A stretch of 64,000 bases of DNA from Turicibacter sp. TJ11 (lineage in GTDB: Bacteria > Bacillota_I > Bacilli_A > MOL361 > Turicibacteraceae), in the NCBI RefSeq assembly GCF_021497505.1, contig NZ_CP069349.1, forward strand, positions 459,861-523,860, read 5' to 3'. Under the pieces are notes generated by a model, which saw only the letters and a list, made by a program, of their open reading frames with translations, did not search any database and had not been told where the DNA came from. Both the position numbers and the translations under genes were made by a program. This document shows positions 24,405-32,220 of the stretch, piece after piece. Every line of letters starts with the position of its first letter. Position 1 is the first letter of the stretch.

Positions 24405-25739
24405 ATGAAAAAAGTGGATTTAACACAAGGGCGTGTCGTCTCAGTTTTAATGACATTAGCGTTACCGATTATGGGAAGTTCCGTTTTACAATTAACTTAT
24501 AATCTCGTCGATATGCTTTTGGTTGGTGCTTTAGGAAGTGAGGCGGTCGCGAGTATAGGAACATCGAGCTTTTTAATTGGAATAGCGAATTCTCTTCAAG
24601 CTTGTGTCGTCATTAGTACGGGTATTTTAGTGTCACATGCGATTGGGCGTCAAGATTTTGAAGCTCAGAAAAAGTATTTAAGTGTTGGGTTTCGCTTGAA
24701 TTTGATCGTAGGTTTGTTTTTTGCAATATTTACGGCACTAGTTGGAAAATCGTTTATTTCATTTTTAAATGTTCAAAATGAAGCGGTTGAAGCTCAAGGA
24801 TATGCCTATTTACTGGTGAGTTCACCGATGCTTGTTTTCTCGTTTTTTAATTTTTGGTATACCCGTGTCTATAATAGTTTTGGACAAAATAAAATGGCGT
24901 TTAAAATTAGTACCATTGGTGTTATTTTAAATTTAATTTTAGATCCCATTTTTATTTATCTTTTTAAATTAGGGGTTTTAGGAGCGGGATTAGCGACATT
25001 GATTGCAAACGTCGTGATGACTATTTGTTTTTATTTAAAATCAAGAACCTTGTTTGAGCTTGATTATCAAACAAACTATAAAAAAGAGGATTATTTTAAA
25101 ATGATTCGCTTAGGGTTTCCCATGTCATCGCAGCGGGTCTTATTTACAGTTGTTAATATTTTGTTAGCAAAGATGATTACGACCTTTGGAACAGAGGCGA
25201 TTGCCGCTCAAAAAATAGGATTACAAATTGAATCGATCACCTATATGGTCATTGGTGGTTTAAATGGAGCCATTGCAAGCTTTGTTGGACAAAATTTTGG
25301 TGCCAAAGCGTTTGAACGAATTAAACAAGGCGTTCGAGTGGCAATGGGAATAGGAATCGTTTATGCGTTAATAACGACGGTTGTTTTTTTAGTTGTGCCA
25401 GAGCAATTGGCGCACTGTTTTGTACGTGAAGAAGAGACCATAAAAATAACAGCCAATTATCTACGTATAGTTGGCGTAACTCAGGTGTTTATGGCGGTTG
25501 AAATCATTTGTAACGGTGTGTTTGTTGGATTAGGGATGCCTAAAATTCCAGCAACGATTAGTGTCATTTTTACAGCTGCACGACTTCCGATGGCTTGGTT
25601 ATTCATTCAAGGCTTTGGTGTAAACGGCATTTGGATCAGTATTAGTGTGAGTATGTTATTAAAAGGCGTGGTAGCTTTATCTGTTTATCGTCGAAAAGAA
25701 AAGGAAGGGATTTTAAATGTTACAACAATTAAAGCATGA
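24405..25739 (+). CDS. MATE-family efflux transporter
   Basis: The 444-residue protein has 12 membrane segments in two homologous halves, opening MKKVDLTQGRVVSVLMTLAL and PIMGSSVLQLTYNLVDMLLVG, as in DinF/NorM-type sodium- or proton-driven multidrug exporters. The start at 24405 follows GGGGTGACGTC. An in-frame ATG at 24381 lies inside arsC. It sits where ars operons usually have the arsenite pump. Whether it exports arsenite-thiol conjugates or other drugs is unknown. Its end overlaps gshAB by 23 bases. Confidence 0.9.
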   Translation: MKKVDLTQGRVVSVLMTLALPIMGSSVLQLTYNLVDMLLVGALGSEAVASIGTSSFLIGIANSLQACVVISTGILVSHAIGRQDFEAQKKYLSVGFRLNLIVGLFFAIFTALVGKSFISFLNVQNEAVEAQGYAYLLVSSPMLVFSFFNFWYTRVYNSFGQNKMAFKISTIGVILNLILDPIFIYLFKLGVLGAGLATLIANVVMTICFYLKSRTLFELDYQTNYKKEDYFKMIRLGFPMSSQRVLFTVVNILLAKMITTFGTEAIAAQKIGLQIESITYMVIGGLNGAIASFVGQNFGAKAFERIKQGVRVAMGIGIVYALITTVVFLVVPEQLAHCFVREEETIKITANYLRIVGVTQVFMAVEIICNGVFVGLGMPKIPATISVIFTAARLPMAWLFIQGFGVNGIWISISVSMLLKGVVALSVYRRKEKEGILNVTTIKA

Positions 25740-28023
25740 GCTAGAGAGTGAGGACATTCGTCAAGCCAATTTCGGAATAGAACGAGAAGGATTACGTGTC
25801 ACACCAGATGGACATTTAGCGTTAACTCCACACCCAAAAGCATTTGGTGATAAGTTATCTCACCCCTTTATCACCACTGATTTTTCAGAAAGTCAAATCG
25901 AAATGATTACACCGACCTTTTCAACTGTTGAAGAAGTGTATCAATTTTTATGTGCCTTATATCAATTAACTGTTTCTGAATTAAAAGAGGAATACTTATG
26001 GCCTCAATCGATGCCGTGTACCATTGAAGCTGATCAAGACATCCCAATTGCTATGTTTAGTGATAACCTCGAGGGAAATGTAGCGATGAACTATCGTCAA
26101 CATTTACTTAAAAAATACGGTGGGAAACGCCAATTGATTTCGGGACTTCATTATAATTTTTCATTTTCAGAAACATTAGTTCAAAAGCTTTATAAAAATC
26201 AGACCACTGATTTAGATTATCGCTTGTTTAAAGATCAGATTTATTTAAAAGTCGTGCGTAATTATATTAGACATCGTTGGTTGTTAATTTATTTATTAGG
26301 CGCATCACCGATTGTTGATGAAAGTTATTGTACCGAGTGTCAAACATCCTCTAAAGAAGTCGCGCCACATAGTTATACAAGATCAGGGGCTGTTTCATTT
26401 AGAAATAGCGCTTGTGGTTATCAAAATCACACCCCTATTTATGTCGATTATCAAGATGTTGAACGTTATGTTCAGTCATTAAATCAATATATTGAAAGTG
26501 GAGAAATTGCAAGTTTTAAAGAGTTTTATAGTCCGATTCGCCTAAAAGCTAAAGATTCTCATCACTTGATGGAGTCTTTAATGAAGGAAGGGATTGAATA
26601 TCTTGAAATTCGCTCCATCGATTTAAATCCTTTTGAGCCTGCGGGCATTTCCTTAGTGGATTTACAGTTTATACATCTGTTTATTTTATTCTTACTAGAG
26701 GAAGAAGAAGTAGAGGATGAGAACTGGCAAAAAGACGCGACTGAAAATGAACGCCTGGTTGCTGTGGATGGGTTACAGAATGAATTAAAATTGATACGAA
26801 ATAGTGAAAGAGTTTCATTTTCAGAATGGGCACTGGATATTTTAACTAAAATGAAAAAAATCAATGAGATGTTTTCACTTGGTTTAGAAAGCATCTTAGA
26901 GCAAAAACAGAATCAAATTTTAAATCCTGATCAAACGTTATCGGCTCAAATGGTTCAATTAGTGACAAAAAGTGATTATGTTAGTGCCAATCTTGAATTG
27001 GCTAAAGCTCATAAAGCCGCCATTTTAGAAAATGAATATTCATTATATGGATTTGAAGATTTAGAATTGTCAACACAGATTTTAATCAAAGAAGCGATTA
27101 AGCAAGGCATTCGCGTGGATATTTTAGACAGACAAGATAATTTCATTCGATTAAAGAAAAATAATCATGAAGAAGTGGTTCAGCAAGCGACCAAAACAGC
27201 ACTGGATTCTTACAGTACGATTTTAGCGATGGAAAATAAGGTCGTAACGAAAAAAATATTACATGAAAAAGGCATTGTCGTTCCAAAAGGAGAAGTGTTT
27301 ACCACGTTAAAATCAGCGATACAAGCCTTTGAACGTTACAAAGGAAAGCATCTTGTCATTAAGCCGAAAAGTACGAATTTCGGGCTAGGAATTACGATGA
27401 TGGAGAAGCTAACATCAAAAAAATCATGGATTGAGGCGTTAAAAATTGCCTTTGGGCATGATTCATGCGTAGTGATTGAACAGTTTCAAAGAGGAAATGA
27501 GTATCGCTTTTTAGTGATCAATGGAGAGGTGATTGGTGTTTTACAACGAATCCCTGCTCATGTCATTGGCGACGGTGTTCAAACGATTGAACAGTTGATT
27601 CATGATAAAAATAAGCATCCTTTAAGAGGGACTGACTATAACAAACCGCTTCAAAAAATTAAAATTGATGATAGTTTACTTCATCATTTAAAAGAACAAC
27701 AGTTAACACTTCATGATGTTCCTAGCAAAAATGAAGTGATTCAATTGCGAAAGAATTCGAATATTAGTACGGGTGGCGACAGTGTCGATATGACGGATTT
27801 GATGCCACAACGTTTTAAAAACATTGCAGTAGAAGCGACGAAACAATTGGATGTTTCAATTTGTGGCGTGGATATGATTGTTGAAGATTATGAAGATGAA
27901 CAATCAAACTATGCGATCATTGAAATGAATCAAAATCCGGCAATTCATATTCATGCCTATCCTTTAATCGGACAAGGAAAAAATGTCGGGCAAGCCGTCT
28001 TAAAAGCATTACGCTTTATTTAA
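25717..28023 (+). CDS. gshAB: Bifunctional glutamate-cysteine ligase / glutathione synthetase
   Basis: The 768-residue fusion makes glutathione from Glu, Cys and Gly in two steps. The N-terminal half (about 1-470) is a gamma-glutamylcysteine ligase: NFGIEREGLRVTPDG, TDFSESQIEMITPTF, SGLHYNFSFSE, EYLEIRSIDLNPFEP. The C-terminal half is an ATP-grasp domain: VIKPKSTNFGLGI, VIEQFQRGNEYRFLVI, NPAIHIHAYP. Length matches GshF enzymes of Streptococcus and Listeria. It starts inside the MATE gene behind AAGGAAGGG, so it is the last gene of the arsR operon. Glutathione could reduce or conjugate arsenite there. Confidence 0.95.
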   Translation: MLQQLKHELESEDIRQANFGIEREGLRVTPDGHLALTPHPKAFGDKLSHPFITTDFSESQIEMITPTFSTVEEVYQFLCALYQLTVSELKEEYLWPQSMPCTIEADQDIPIAMFSDNLEGNVAMNYRQHLLKKYGGKRQLISGLHYNFSFSETLVQKLYKNQTTDLDYRLFKDQIYLKVVRNYIRHRWLLIYLLGASPIVDESYCTECQTSSKEVAPHSYTRSGAVSFRNSACGYQNHTPIYVDYQDVERYVQSLNQYIESGEIASFKEFYSPIRLKAKDSHHLMESLMKEGIEYLEIRSIDLNPFEPAGISLVDLQFIHLFILFLLEEEEVEDENWQKDATENERLVAVDGLQNELKLIRNSERVSFSEWALDILTKMKKINEMFSLGLESILEQKQNQILNPDQTLSAQMVQLVTKSDYVSANLELAKAHKAAILENEYSLYGFEDLELSTQILIKEAIKQGIRVDILDRQDNFIRLKKNNHEEVVQQATKTALDSYSTILAMENKVVTKKILHEKGIVVPKGEVFTTLKSAIQAFERYKGKHLVIKPKSTNFGLGITMMEKLTSKKSWIEALKIAFGHDSCVVIEQFQRGNEYRFLVINGEVIGVLQRIPAHVIGDGVQTIEQLIHDKNKHPLRGTDYNKPLQKIKIDDSLLHHLKEQQLTLHDVPSKNEVIQLRKNSNISTGGDSVDMTDLMPQRFKNIAVEATKQLDVSICGVDMIVEDYEDEQSNYAIIEMNQNPAIHIHAYPLIGQGKNVGQAVLKALRFI

Positions 28024-28024
28024 A

Positions 28025-28053
28025 AATAACCCTCCACTAAGTGGAGGGTTATT
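28025..28053. terminator. Shared convergent terminator
   Basis: AATAACCCTCCAC (28025-28037) / GTGGAGGGTTATT (28041-28053), 13 bp. It ends gshAB, and the leftward gene's stop codon (28049-28051) lies in its arm. Confidence 0.85.
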
Positions 28054-28870
28054 GTGTTACTTGTTCAATTTCATCAAGAATTCCGCTTAAACGTAAGGCA
28101 ACCTCATCCAGCTGTAAAGCCGTTAAGTTCAATGCATCTTCAGTGGCTAGTTGTTGTTGCTTTGTCTTTTTAAATTGCTTCGTTTCATCATTGCTTACTG
28201 TGACATAGTTTGTTTCAAATGTTTCTAATAAACGTTTAGAGGTTTTTAGTCTGATTTGAAGAATGGCTTTATCAATGCCTGATTGTAAAACGTTAGATGC
28301 AAGTGTAAAAACAGTTGAGGTATCTTGTTCTTTTAGTTCTTGATCAATTAATTTAAAGGCTGTTTGAAGAGAAGTTTCGTAGGTCGCTTCATTTGGATTA
28401 GTCATATATTGTTCAATGGCATCCGTTGCAAAACTTAGCGCATACAAACTTGATTCAAAAACTGAATCATCTGCATGCTTTTTGGATTGTTTTTCAACTT
28501 GCTGTTTCAGTTTGGTTAGTGGATCTAAAATTTGCTGAGACAAAGAGGTTAGATAAGGATTTAATTCATTCATTAAAATATCATGTTGTTCTTTTAATTG
28601 ATCGTATTGTGCCTGAAGGGTTTGTAATTGATCCTCAATGGTTAAACGTTCGTTAGTTAATAACTGAAGTTGAGACGTGGCATTAGCCATCGTTGGTGTT
28701 TCATGATCAAAAAGCGATTCGATTGGAGTCGTTTTGACACGAGTTGAATCTAAGCGGATGGCTTCATCTTCAATCAAAATATTAGAGGATGAGTGCGGTA
28801 AAAAAGACAGTGTCAAAAGAATGACGGTTAGACTTGAAGCAGAGAGTAGCGTAAAAGATTTAACGTTCAT
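28049..28870 (-). CDS. Exported or membrane-tethered coiled-coil protein of unknown function
   Basis: The 273-residue protein opens with a hydrophobic signal segment (MNVKSFTLLSASSLTVILLT). A long helical region follows (about 60-110, LLTNERLTIEDQLQTLQAQY and on) with a second helical half. No lipobox and no enzymatic motif are seen. The start at 28870 follows TTGGAGG. A TTG 12 bases upstream overlaps the SD. It is monocistronic. A cell-wall or spore-envelope structural role is possible but unsupported. Confidence 0.65.
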   Translation of the reverse strand: MNVKSFTLLSASSLTVILLTLSFLPHSSSNILIEDEAIRLDSTRVKTTPIESLFDHETPTMANATSQLQLLTNERLTIEDQLQTLQAQYDQLKEQHDILMNELNPYLTSLSQQILDPLTKLKQQVEKQSKKHADDSVFESSLYALSFATDAIEQYMTNPNEATYETSLQTAFKLIDQELKEQDTSTVFTLASNVLQSGIDKAILQIRLKTSKRLLETFETNYVTVSNDETKQFKKTKQQQLATEDALNLTALQLDEVALRLSGILDEIEQVTQ

Positions 28871-29088
28871 AATAACCTCCAAAAAATCATTTTTTAATAG
28901 TATGCATCATTTTATTTATTCTTTAACCTAAAATGTGATAAAAATCGTATTTTTAAGTGATAAATGGGATCTTTAAGTCAGCAAATTTTAGTTTTAATGG
29001 GTTGAGTTTATTTGGTTGCTTTTAGCAGGTAATCAAAATCTTTTTATTTATAAGCAGGAAATGGAAAAAATTGTGTCGATTTTCGTCA

Positions 29089-29117
29089 TTGAATGGAACA
29101 TTCATTTTCAATATAAT
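29089..29117 (+). promoter_or_regulatory. Sigma-A promoter of the nucleoside-recognition gene
   Basis: TTGAAT (29089-29094), 17-bp spacer, TATAAT (29112-29117). It excludes translation starts upstream of about 29124. Confidence 0.85.
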
Positions 29118-29153
29118 GAATATATCTACTTTAGTGGAAAAGGAGTCGAGGAC

Positions 29154-30317
29154 ATGAATGAAGAAAAACGTAAAGTCAAGTCAGTAAGCCTTGAGACATT
29201 TGTGTTTTTAGGGATATTAGTTGTTGTATTTGGCTTTATTGGTCGTCAAATGGGTGTCGGAATCATGTTTAGTGTGATGATGAATACGGCGCATGATTTA
29301 TTATTAAATACGGTATTTTTTATTATGGCACTTGCTGTTTTAGCAGGAGCTTTAAGTGCATTATTGTCAGAATTTGGAGTTATTGCTTTAATTAATAAAT
29401 TGTTATCTATCTTTGTTAAACCGTTATATGGATTACCAGGGGCAAGTATTATCGGGGCAATCGCAACGTACTTATCGGATAATCCAGCCATCATTTCGTT
29501 TGCAAAAGATAAAGAATTCCAAAAGTTTTTTAAACCTTATCAAATTCCAGCTCTTTGTAATTTAGGAACCGCGTTTGGAATGGGATTAATTGTGACAACG
29601 TTTATGATGTCACTGGGTCAAGAGTATATGCTACCAGCGATCATTGGAAATGTCGCAGCTGTTGTGGGAAGTATTATCAGTGTACGATTAATGCTACGTT
29701 TTACAAAGAAATATTACGCAAATCACGCTCAACAAGAAGCAGATGAAACACATAGTCACGAGTTAACAACTCATCGTGAAATTCGTGATGGAAATATCTT
29801 TCAACGTGTACTAGATGCTATGCTTGAAGGTGGAAAATCAGGGGTTGAAATGGGAATGTCTATTATCCCAGGTGTTTTAATTATTTGTACCTTTGTCATG
29901 CTGTTAACATTTGGTCCTTCAACTGATCCTGTGACAGGAGAGGCTGTGTATTTAGGTGTGGCATATGAAGGAATTGGATTACTTCCAGCCCTTGGAGAGA
30001 AACTAATGTTCATTTTAAATCCATTATTCGGATTTACAGATGCTCAAGCCATTGCGTTTCCTGTGACATCACTTGGTGCAGTGGGAGCAGCTATGTCGTT
30101 AGTTCCTCGTTTTATTACTGAAAATATTATTACACCAAATGATATTGCTGTTTTTACGGCAATGGGAATGTGTTGGAGTGGTTATTTAAGTACTCATGTC
30201 GGAATGATGGATGCGTTAGGTGTGCGTAAATTAAGTAGTAAAGCAATTATTTCACACACGATTGGTGGAATTTGTGCGGGAGTCGTTGCACACTTTTTAT
30301 ATGTCTTATTTGTTTAA
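29154..30317 (+). CDS. Membrane protein with nucleoside-recognition (Gate) domains, YjiH-like
   Basis: The 387-residue membrane protein begins MNEEKRKVKSVSLETFVFLG. It has about ten hydrophobic segments and the Gate-domain stretches YLSDNPAIISFAKD with LGTAFGMGLIVTTF, then FPVTSLGAVGAAMSLVPRFI and MGMCWSGYLSTHVGMMDALG. Relatives include YjiH/SpoVFB-type nucleoside-recognition proteins. The substrate is unknown. The start follows AAAGGAGTCGAGG and lies downstream of a consensus promoter. It forms a single-gene unit. Confidence 0.8.
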   Translation: MNEEKRKVKSVSLETFVFLGILVVVFGFIGRQMGVGIMFSVMMNTAHDLLLNTVFFIMALAVLAGALSALLSEFGVIALINKLLSIFVKPLYGLPGASIIGAIATYLSDNPAIISFAKDKEFQKFFKPYQIPALCNLGTAFGMGLIVTTFMMSLGQEYMLPAIIGNVAAVVGSIISVRLMLRFTKKYYANHAQQEADETHSHELTTHREIRDGNIFQRVLDAMLEGGKSGVEMGMSIIPGVLIICTFVMLLTFGPSTDPVTGEAVYLGVAYEGIGLLPALGEKLMFILNPLFGFTDAQAIAFPVTSLGAVGAAMSLVPRFITENIITPNDIAVFTAMGMCWSGYLSTHVGMMDALGVRKLSSKAIISHTIGGICAGVVAHFLYVLFV

Positions 30318-30318
30318 A

Positions 30319-30346
30319 AGGTTGCCTTTGAGGCAATCTTTTTTTA
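30319..30346 (+). terminator. Terminator of the nucleoside-recognition gene
   Basis: GGTTGCCT (30320-30327) / AGGCAATC (30331-30338) followed by seven T. Confidence 0.85.
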
Positions 30347-30463
30347 TAACTTAGATCAATTAATGTGAATAGATGTAAAAAAAACAATTTAGATGGAATC
30401 AACCGTGATATAATAGAAAAAGAAAAAATGAAAGGTTTAACGAATTAAAAGGGGAGAGAGTAG

Positions 30464-31252
30464 ATGAAGGTGATGACGTTTAATCTTCGTTCAGATTCAG
30501 TTTTTGATGGGAAAAATCGCTGGAGTCGACGAAAGGAAGTCGTTTATGAAATTTTGAATAACTATGACTGTGACATTATTGGTTTGCAAGAAGTGACGTT
30601 GAAAATGCGACAAGACTTAGAAAGTCAGCTCACTCATTATCATATGATTGGTCAACCACGCACCAAGAAATTTTTTGTTGAACATAATAATTTGTTAGTG
30701 TCTAAGCGTCATAAAATATTAGAGGAAGAAACATTTTGGTTATCTAATCAACCGAATAAAATGGGAAGCTCTATTTGGTATTCGATTTTTCCGCGAATTT
30801 GTACAACAGCTAAAATTCAGTTAGAAAACGGGGAAGTTGTTCGAGTGTATAACACACATTTAGACTGTTATTTATCACCAGCGCGTCAATATGGGTTAAA
30901 AAAAATCTTAAGTTATATTGAGGCACAACAAAAAATTGAAAAGCTTCCCATCATTTTAATGGGTGATTTTAATGCGAATCCAAATCATCGAATGATTAAG
31001 GATTTTTTACAAGGACAATTTAATCAACAACGCTTTGTCGCTGTTCAAGAATATGATCGATCAATGTATAATAAAGCAACGATGAGTCGATTTAAAGATC
31101 GCGAAAAAGGGATGCATTTAGACTATATCTTTGTTTCTTTAGAATACGAAGTGAAACACACTAAGATTATTAAAGATCATATTAATGGTCAATTTCCATC
31201 CGATCATTATCCATTATTTGCAGATGTTTGCTTAGCTTCATCTATTGAATAG
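30464..31252 (+). CDS. Endonuclease/exonuclease/phosphatase-family hydrolase
   Basis: The 262-residue protein shows the EEP-fold signatures: MTFNLRSDS, DIIGLQEVTL with the metal-binding Glu, YNTHLD, LPIILMGDFNANPNH and the C-terminal PSDHYPLFADV with the catalytic His. It lacks a signal peptide. Substrates in this superfamily range from DNA to inositol phosphates and sphingolipids, so the exact reaction is open. The SD GGGGAGAG precedes the ATG, and a TATAAT lies at 30409. Confidence 0.85.
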   Translation: MKVMTFNLRSDSVFDGKNRWSRRKEVVYEILNNYDCDIIGLQEVTLKMRQDLESQLTHYHMIGQPRTKKFFVEHNNLLVSKRHKILEEETFWLSNQPNKMGSSIWYSIFPRICTTAKIQLENGEVVRVYNTHLDCYLSPARQYGLKKILSYIEAQQKIEKLPIILMGDFNANPNHRMIKDFLQGQFNQQRFVAVQEYDRSMYNKATMSRFKDREKGMHLDYIFVSLEYEVKHTKIIKDHINGQFPSDHYPLFADVCLASSIE

Positions 31253-31308
31253 GGAAGAGGAGGGCCGAAGTCACTTATCGGTTTTAAAATAAGCAAAAAA
31301 AGATAAGA

Positions 31309-31340
31309 TTCGACAAATTAACACCAAAAGAACACAAAGG
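31309..31340 (-). promoter_or_regulatory. Spo0A-box heptamer plus two phased half-sites, sRNA copy 1
   Basis: On the minus strand TTTGTCGAAT contains the 0A core TGTCGAA (31315-31309). The neighbouring direct repeats in this copy are AACACCAAAAG and AACACAAAGGG. They lie 10 and 11 bases on and read as degenerate TTTGTGTT half-sites on the minus strand. The block ends about 17 bases before the -10. Confidence 0.6.
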
Positions 31341-31354
31341 GTAATGATCTTTAT

Positions 31355-31362
31355 GGCATAAT
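31355..31362 (+). promoter_or_regulatory. Extended -10 of sRNA copy 1
   Basis: TGGCATAAT ends at 31362. There is no -35 match at the proper distance, as in activator-dependent promoters. The same element recurs at 31588-31595 and 31821-31828. Confidence 0.6.
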
Positions 31363-31368
31363 AATAAC

Positions 31369-31505
31369 TGTCTTGAAGAACAAGACACTACCCTAATTTA
31401 TATTTACGAAGTTCCCCCAAAAAACTTCGTAATATTCTCTCTTTTCATCCCAATATTTATAAATCATCCCCTGTTTTATGAGGTTCGAAAGAACCTCCTT
31501 TTTTT
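31369..31505 (+). ncRNA. Candidate small RNA, copy 1
   Basis: A ~137-nt RNA is predicted from the -10 to the terminator. Hairpin 1 at the 5' end is GTCTTG/CAAGAC. Hairpin 2 is TACGAAGTT/AACTTCGTA with a CCCCC-rich loop. An unpaired stretch with two more C blocks (TCATCCC and ATCATCCCC) follows. The terminator hairpin is GAGGTTC-gaaa-GAACCTC followed by T residues. ACCCTAATTT lies between hairpins 1 and 2. Exposed C blocks suit base pairing with Shine-Dalgarno sequences, as in staphylococcal UCCC-motif sRNAs and streptococcal csRNAs. No ORF is present. The RNA and its targets are inference. Confidence 0.75.
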
Positions 31506-31601
31506 ATTTCATGAGAAGTAATTAGATAAAAAAAGATAAGATTCGACAGATTAACACAAAAAGAACACAAAAGGTAATGATCGTTATGGCATAATAATAA
31601 C

Positions 31602-31738
31602 TGTCTTGAAGAACAAGACACTACCCTAATTTATATTTACGAAGTTCCCCCAAAAAACTTCGTAATATTCTCTCTTTTCATCCCAATATTTATAAATCAT
31701 CCCCTGTTTTATGAGGTTCGAAAGAACCTCCTTTTTTT
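31602..31738 (+). ncRNA. Candidate small RNA, copy 2
   Basis: Identical to copy 1 over the predicted RNA. The upstream region carries TTCGACAGA (0A core at 31542-31548) and AACACAAAAAG/AACACAAAAGG repeats. It has its own -10 (CATAAT at 31590-31595) and terminator, so it can be expressed independently. Confidence 0.75.
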
Positions 31739-31834
31739 ATTTCATGAGAAGCAATTAGATAAAAAAAGATAAGATTCGACAAATTAACACAAAAAGAACA
31801 CAAAGGGTAGCGATCGTTGTGGCATAATAATAAC

Positions 31835-31970
31835 TGTCTTGAAGAACAAGACACTACCCTAATTTATATTTACGAAGTTCCCCCAAAAACTTCGTAATAT
31901 TCTCTCTTTTCATCCCAATATTTATAAATCATCCCCTGTTTTATGAGGTTCGAAAGAACCTCCTTTTTTT
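31835..31970 (+). ncRNA. Candidate small RNA, copy 3
   Basis: Same architecture as copies 1 and 2, with one A fewer in the C-rich loop of hairpin 2. Both the 0A core (31775-31781) and the extended -10 are kept. The terminator keeps GAGGTTC-gaaa-GAACCTC and seven T. The repeat ends at 31972. Confidence 0.75.
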
Positions 31971-32011
31971 ATAGTTATAAGAGAAATGTAGAATTTTGTT
32001 TGAAGATAGGC

Positions 32012-32040
32012 TTGCTAATTTATTCTATTTGTGGTATAAA
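32012..32040 (+). promoter_or_regulatory. Promoter of the preQ1 operon leader
   Basis: TTGCTA (32012-32017), 17-bp spacer, and an extended -10 TGGTATAAA ending at 32040. Transcription would start near 32047. Confidence 0.8.
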
Positions 32041-32056
32041 GGTTATAAATTAAATC

Positions 32057-32098
32057 AGACAGTTCATTCAGACCATCCTGTCTTTAAATAAAACTAGG
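32057..32098 (+). promoter_or_regulatory. Candidate preQ1-I riboswitch aptamer
   Basis: AGACAG (32057-32062) pairs with CTGTCT (32078-32083) around a C/A-rich loop that starts TTC and contains CAG. An A-rich tail ends AAAACTAGG. This matches the plan of preQ1-I: a short P1, an A-rich tail and a loop-tail pseudoknot (CAG with CTAG). The loop is 15 nt, longer than the 10-12 of known examples, which lowers confidence. It lies directly upstream of queD and is followed by a terminator. Confidence 0.5.
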
Positions 32099-32121
32099 CT
32101 CGTATAGATAAAGAAACTATT

Positions 32122-32143
32122 GGCGCCTTTGCGCCTTTTTTTA
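32122..32143 (+). terminator. First leader terminator before queD
   Basis: GGCGC-cttt-GCGCC followed by seven T, about 25 bases after the candidate aptamer. It is the likely expression platform. Confidence 0.8.
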
Positions 32144-32152
32144 TTGCTAAAG

Positions 32153-32204
32153 AAAAGCTTCTTTTGTGTATGTCTAGTGATGTTCATAAAAGAAGCTTTT
32201 TTTG
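32153..32204 (+). terminator. Second leader terminator, ending just before the queD SD
   Basis: AAAAGCTTCTTTT (32153-32165) / AAAAGAAGCTTTT (32188-32200) with T to 32203. The SD AGGGAGG starts three bases later. Confidence 0.75.
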
Positions 32205-32220
32205 TAGGGAGGAAATAAGT

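Larger units (their letters stand above)
31295..31972 (+). repeat. Three tandem 233-bp units, each an sRNA gene
   Basis: Units run 31295-31527, 31528-31760 and 31761-about 31972; the last lacks the spacer tail. The period is exactly 233 bp. Units 1 and 2 are identical across the whole predicted RNA and differ only in the promoter region. Unit 3 lacks one A in a loop and has three changes upstream. Each has a regulatory block, an extended -10, three hairpins and a terminator. No protein frame is conserved. The near identity points to recent amplification or gene conversion. Confidence 0.95.

Noticed and set aside
31295-31368. CiaR-type operator in the sRNA promoters, by analogy with csRNAs
   Set aside because: The TTTAAG-N5-TTTAAG pattern is not present. 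The conserved core is TTCGACA instead.
31295-31972. CRISPR array
   Set aside because: The repeats are 233 bp and contiguous, without short repeats and unique spacers. Each has its own terminator, and no cas genes are near.
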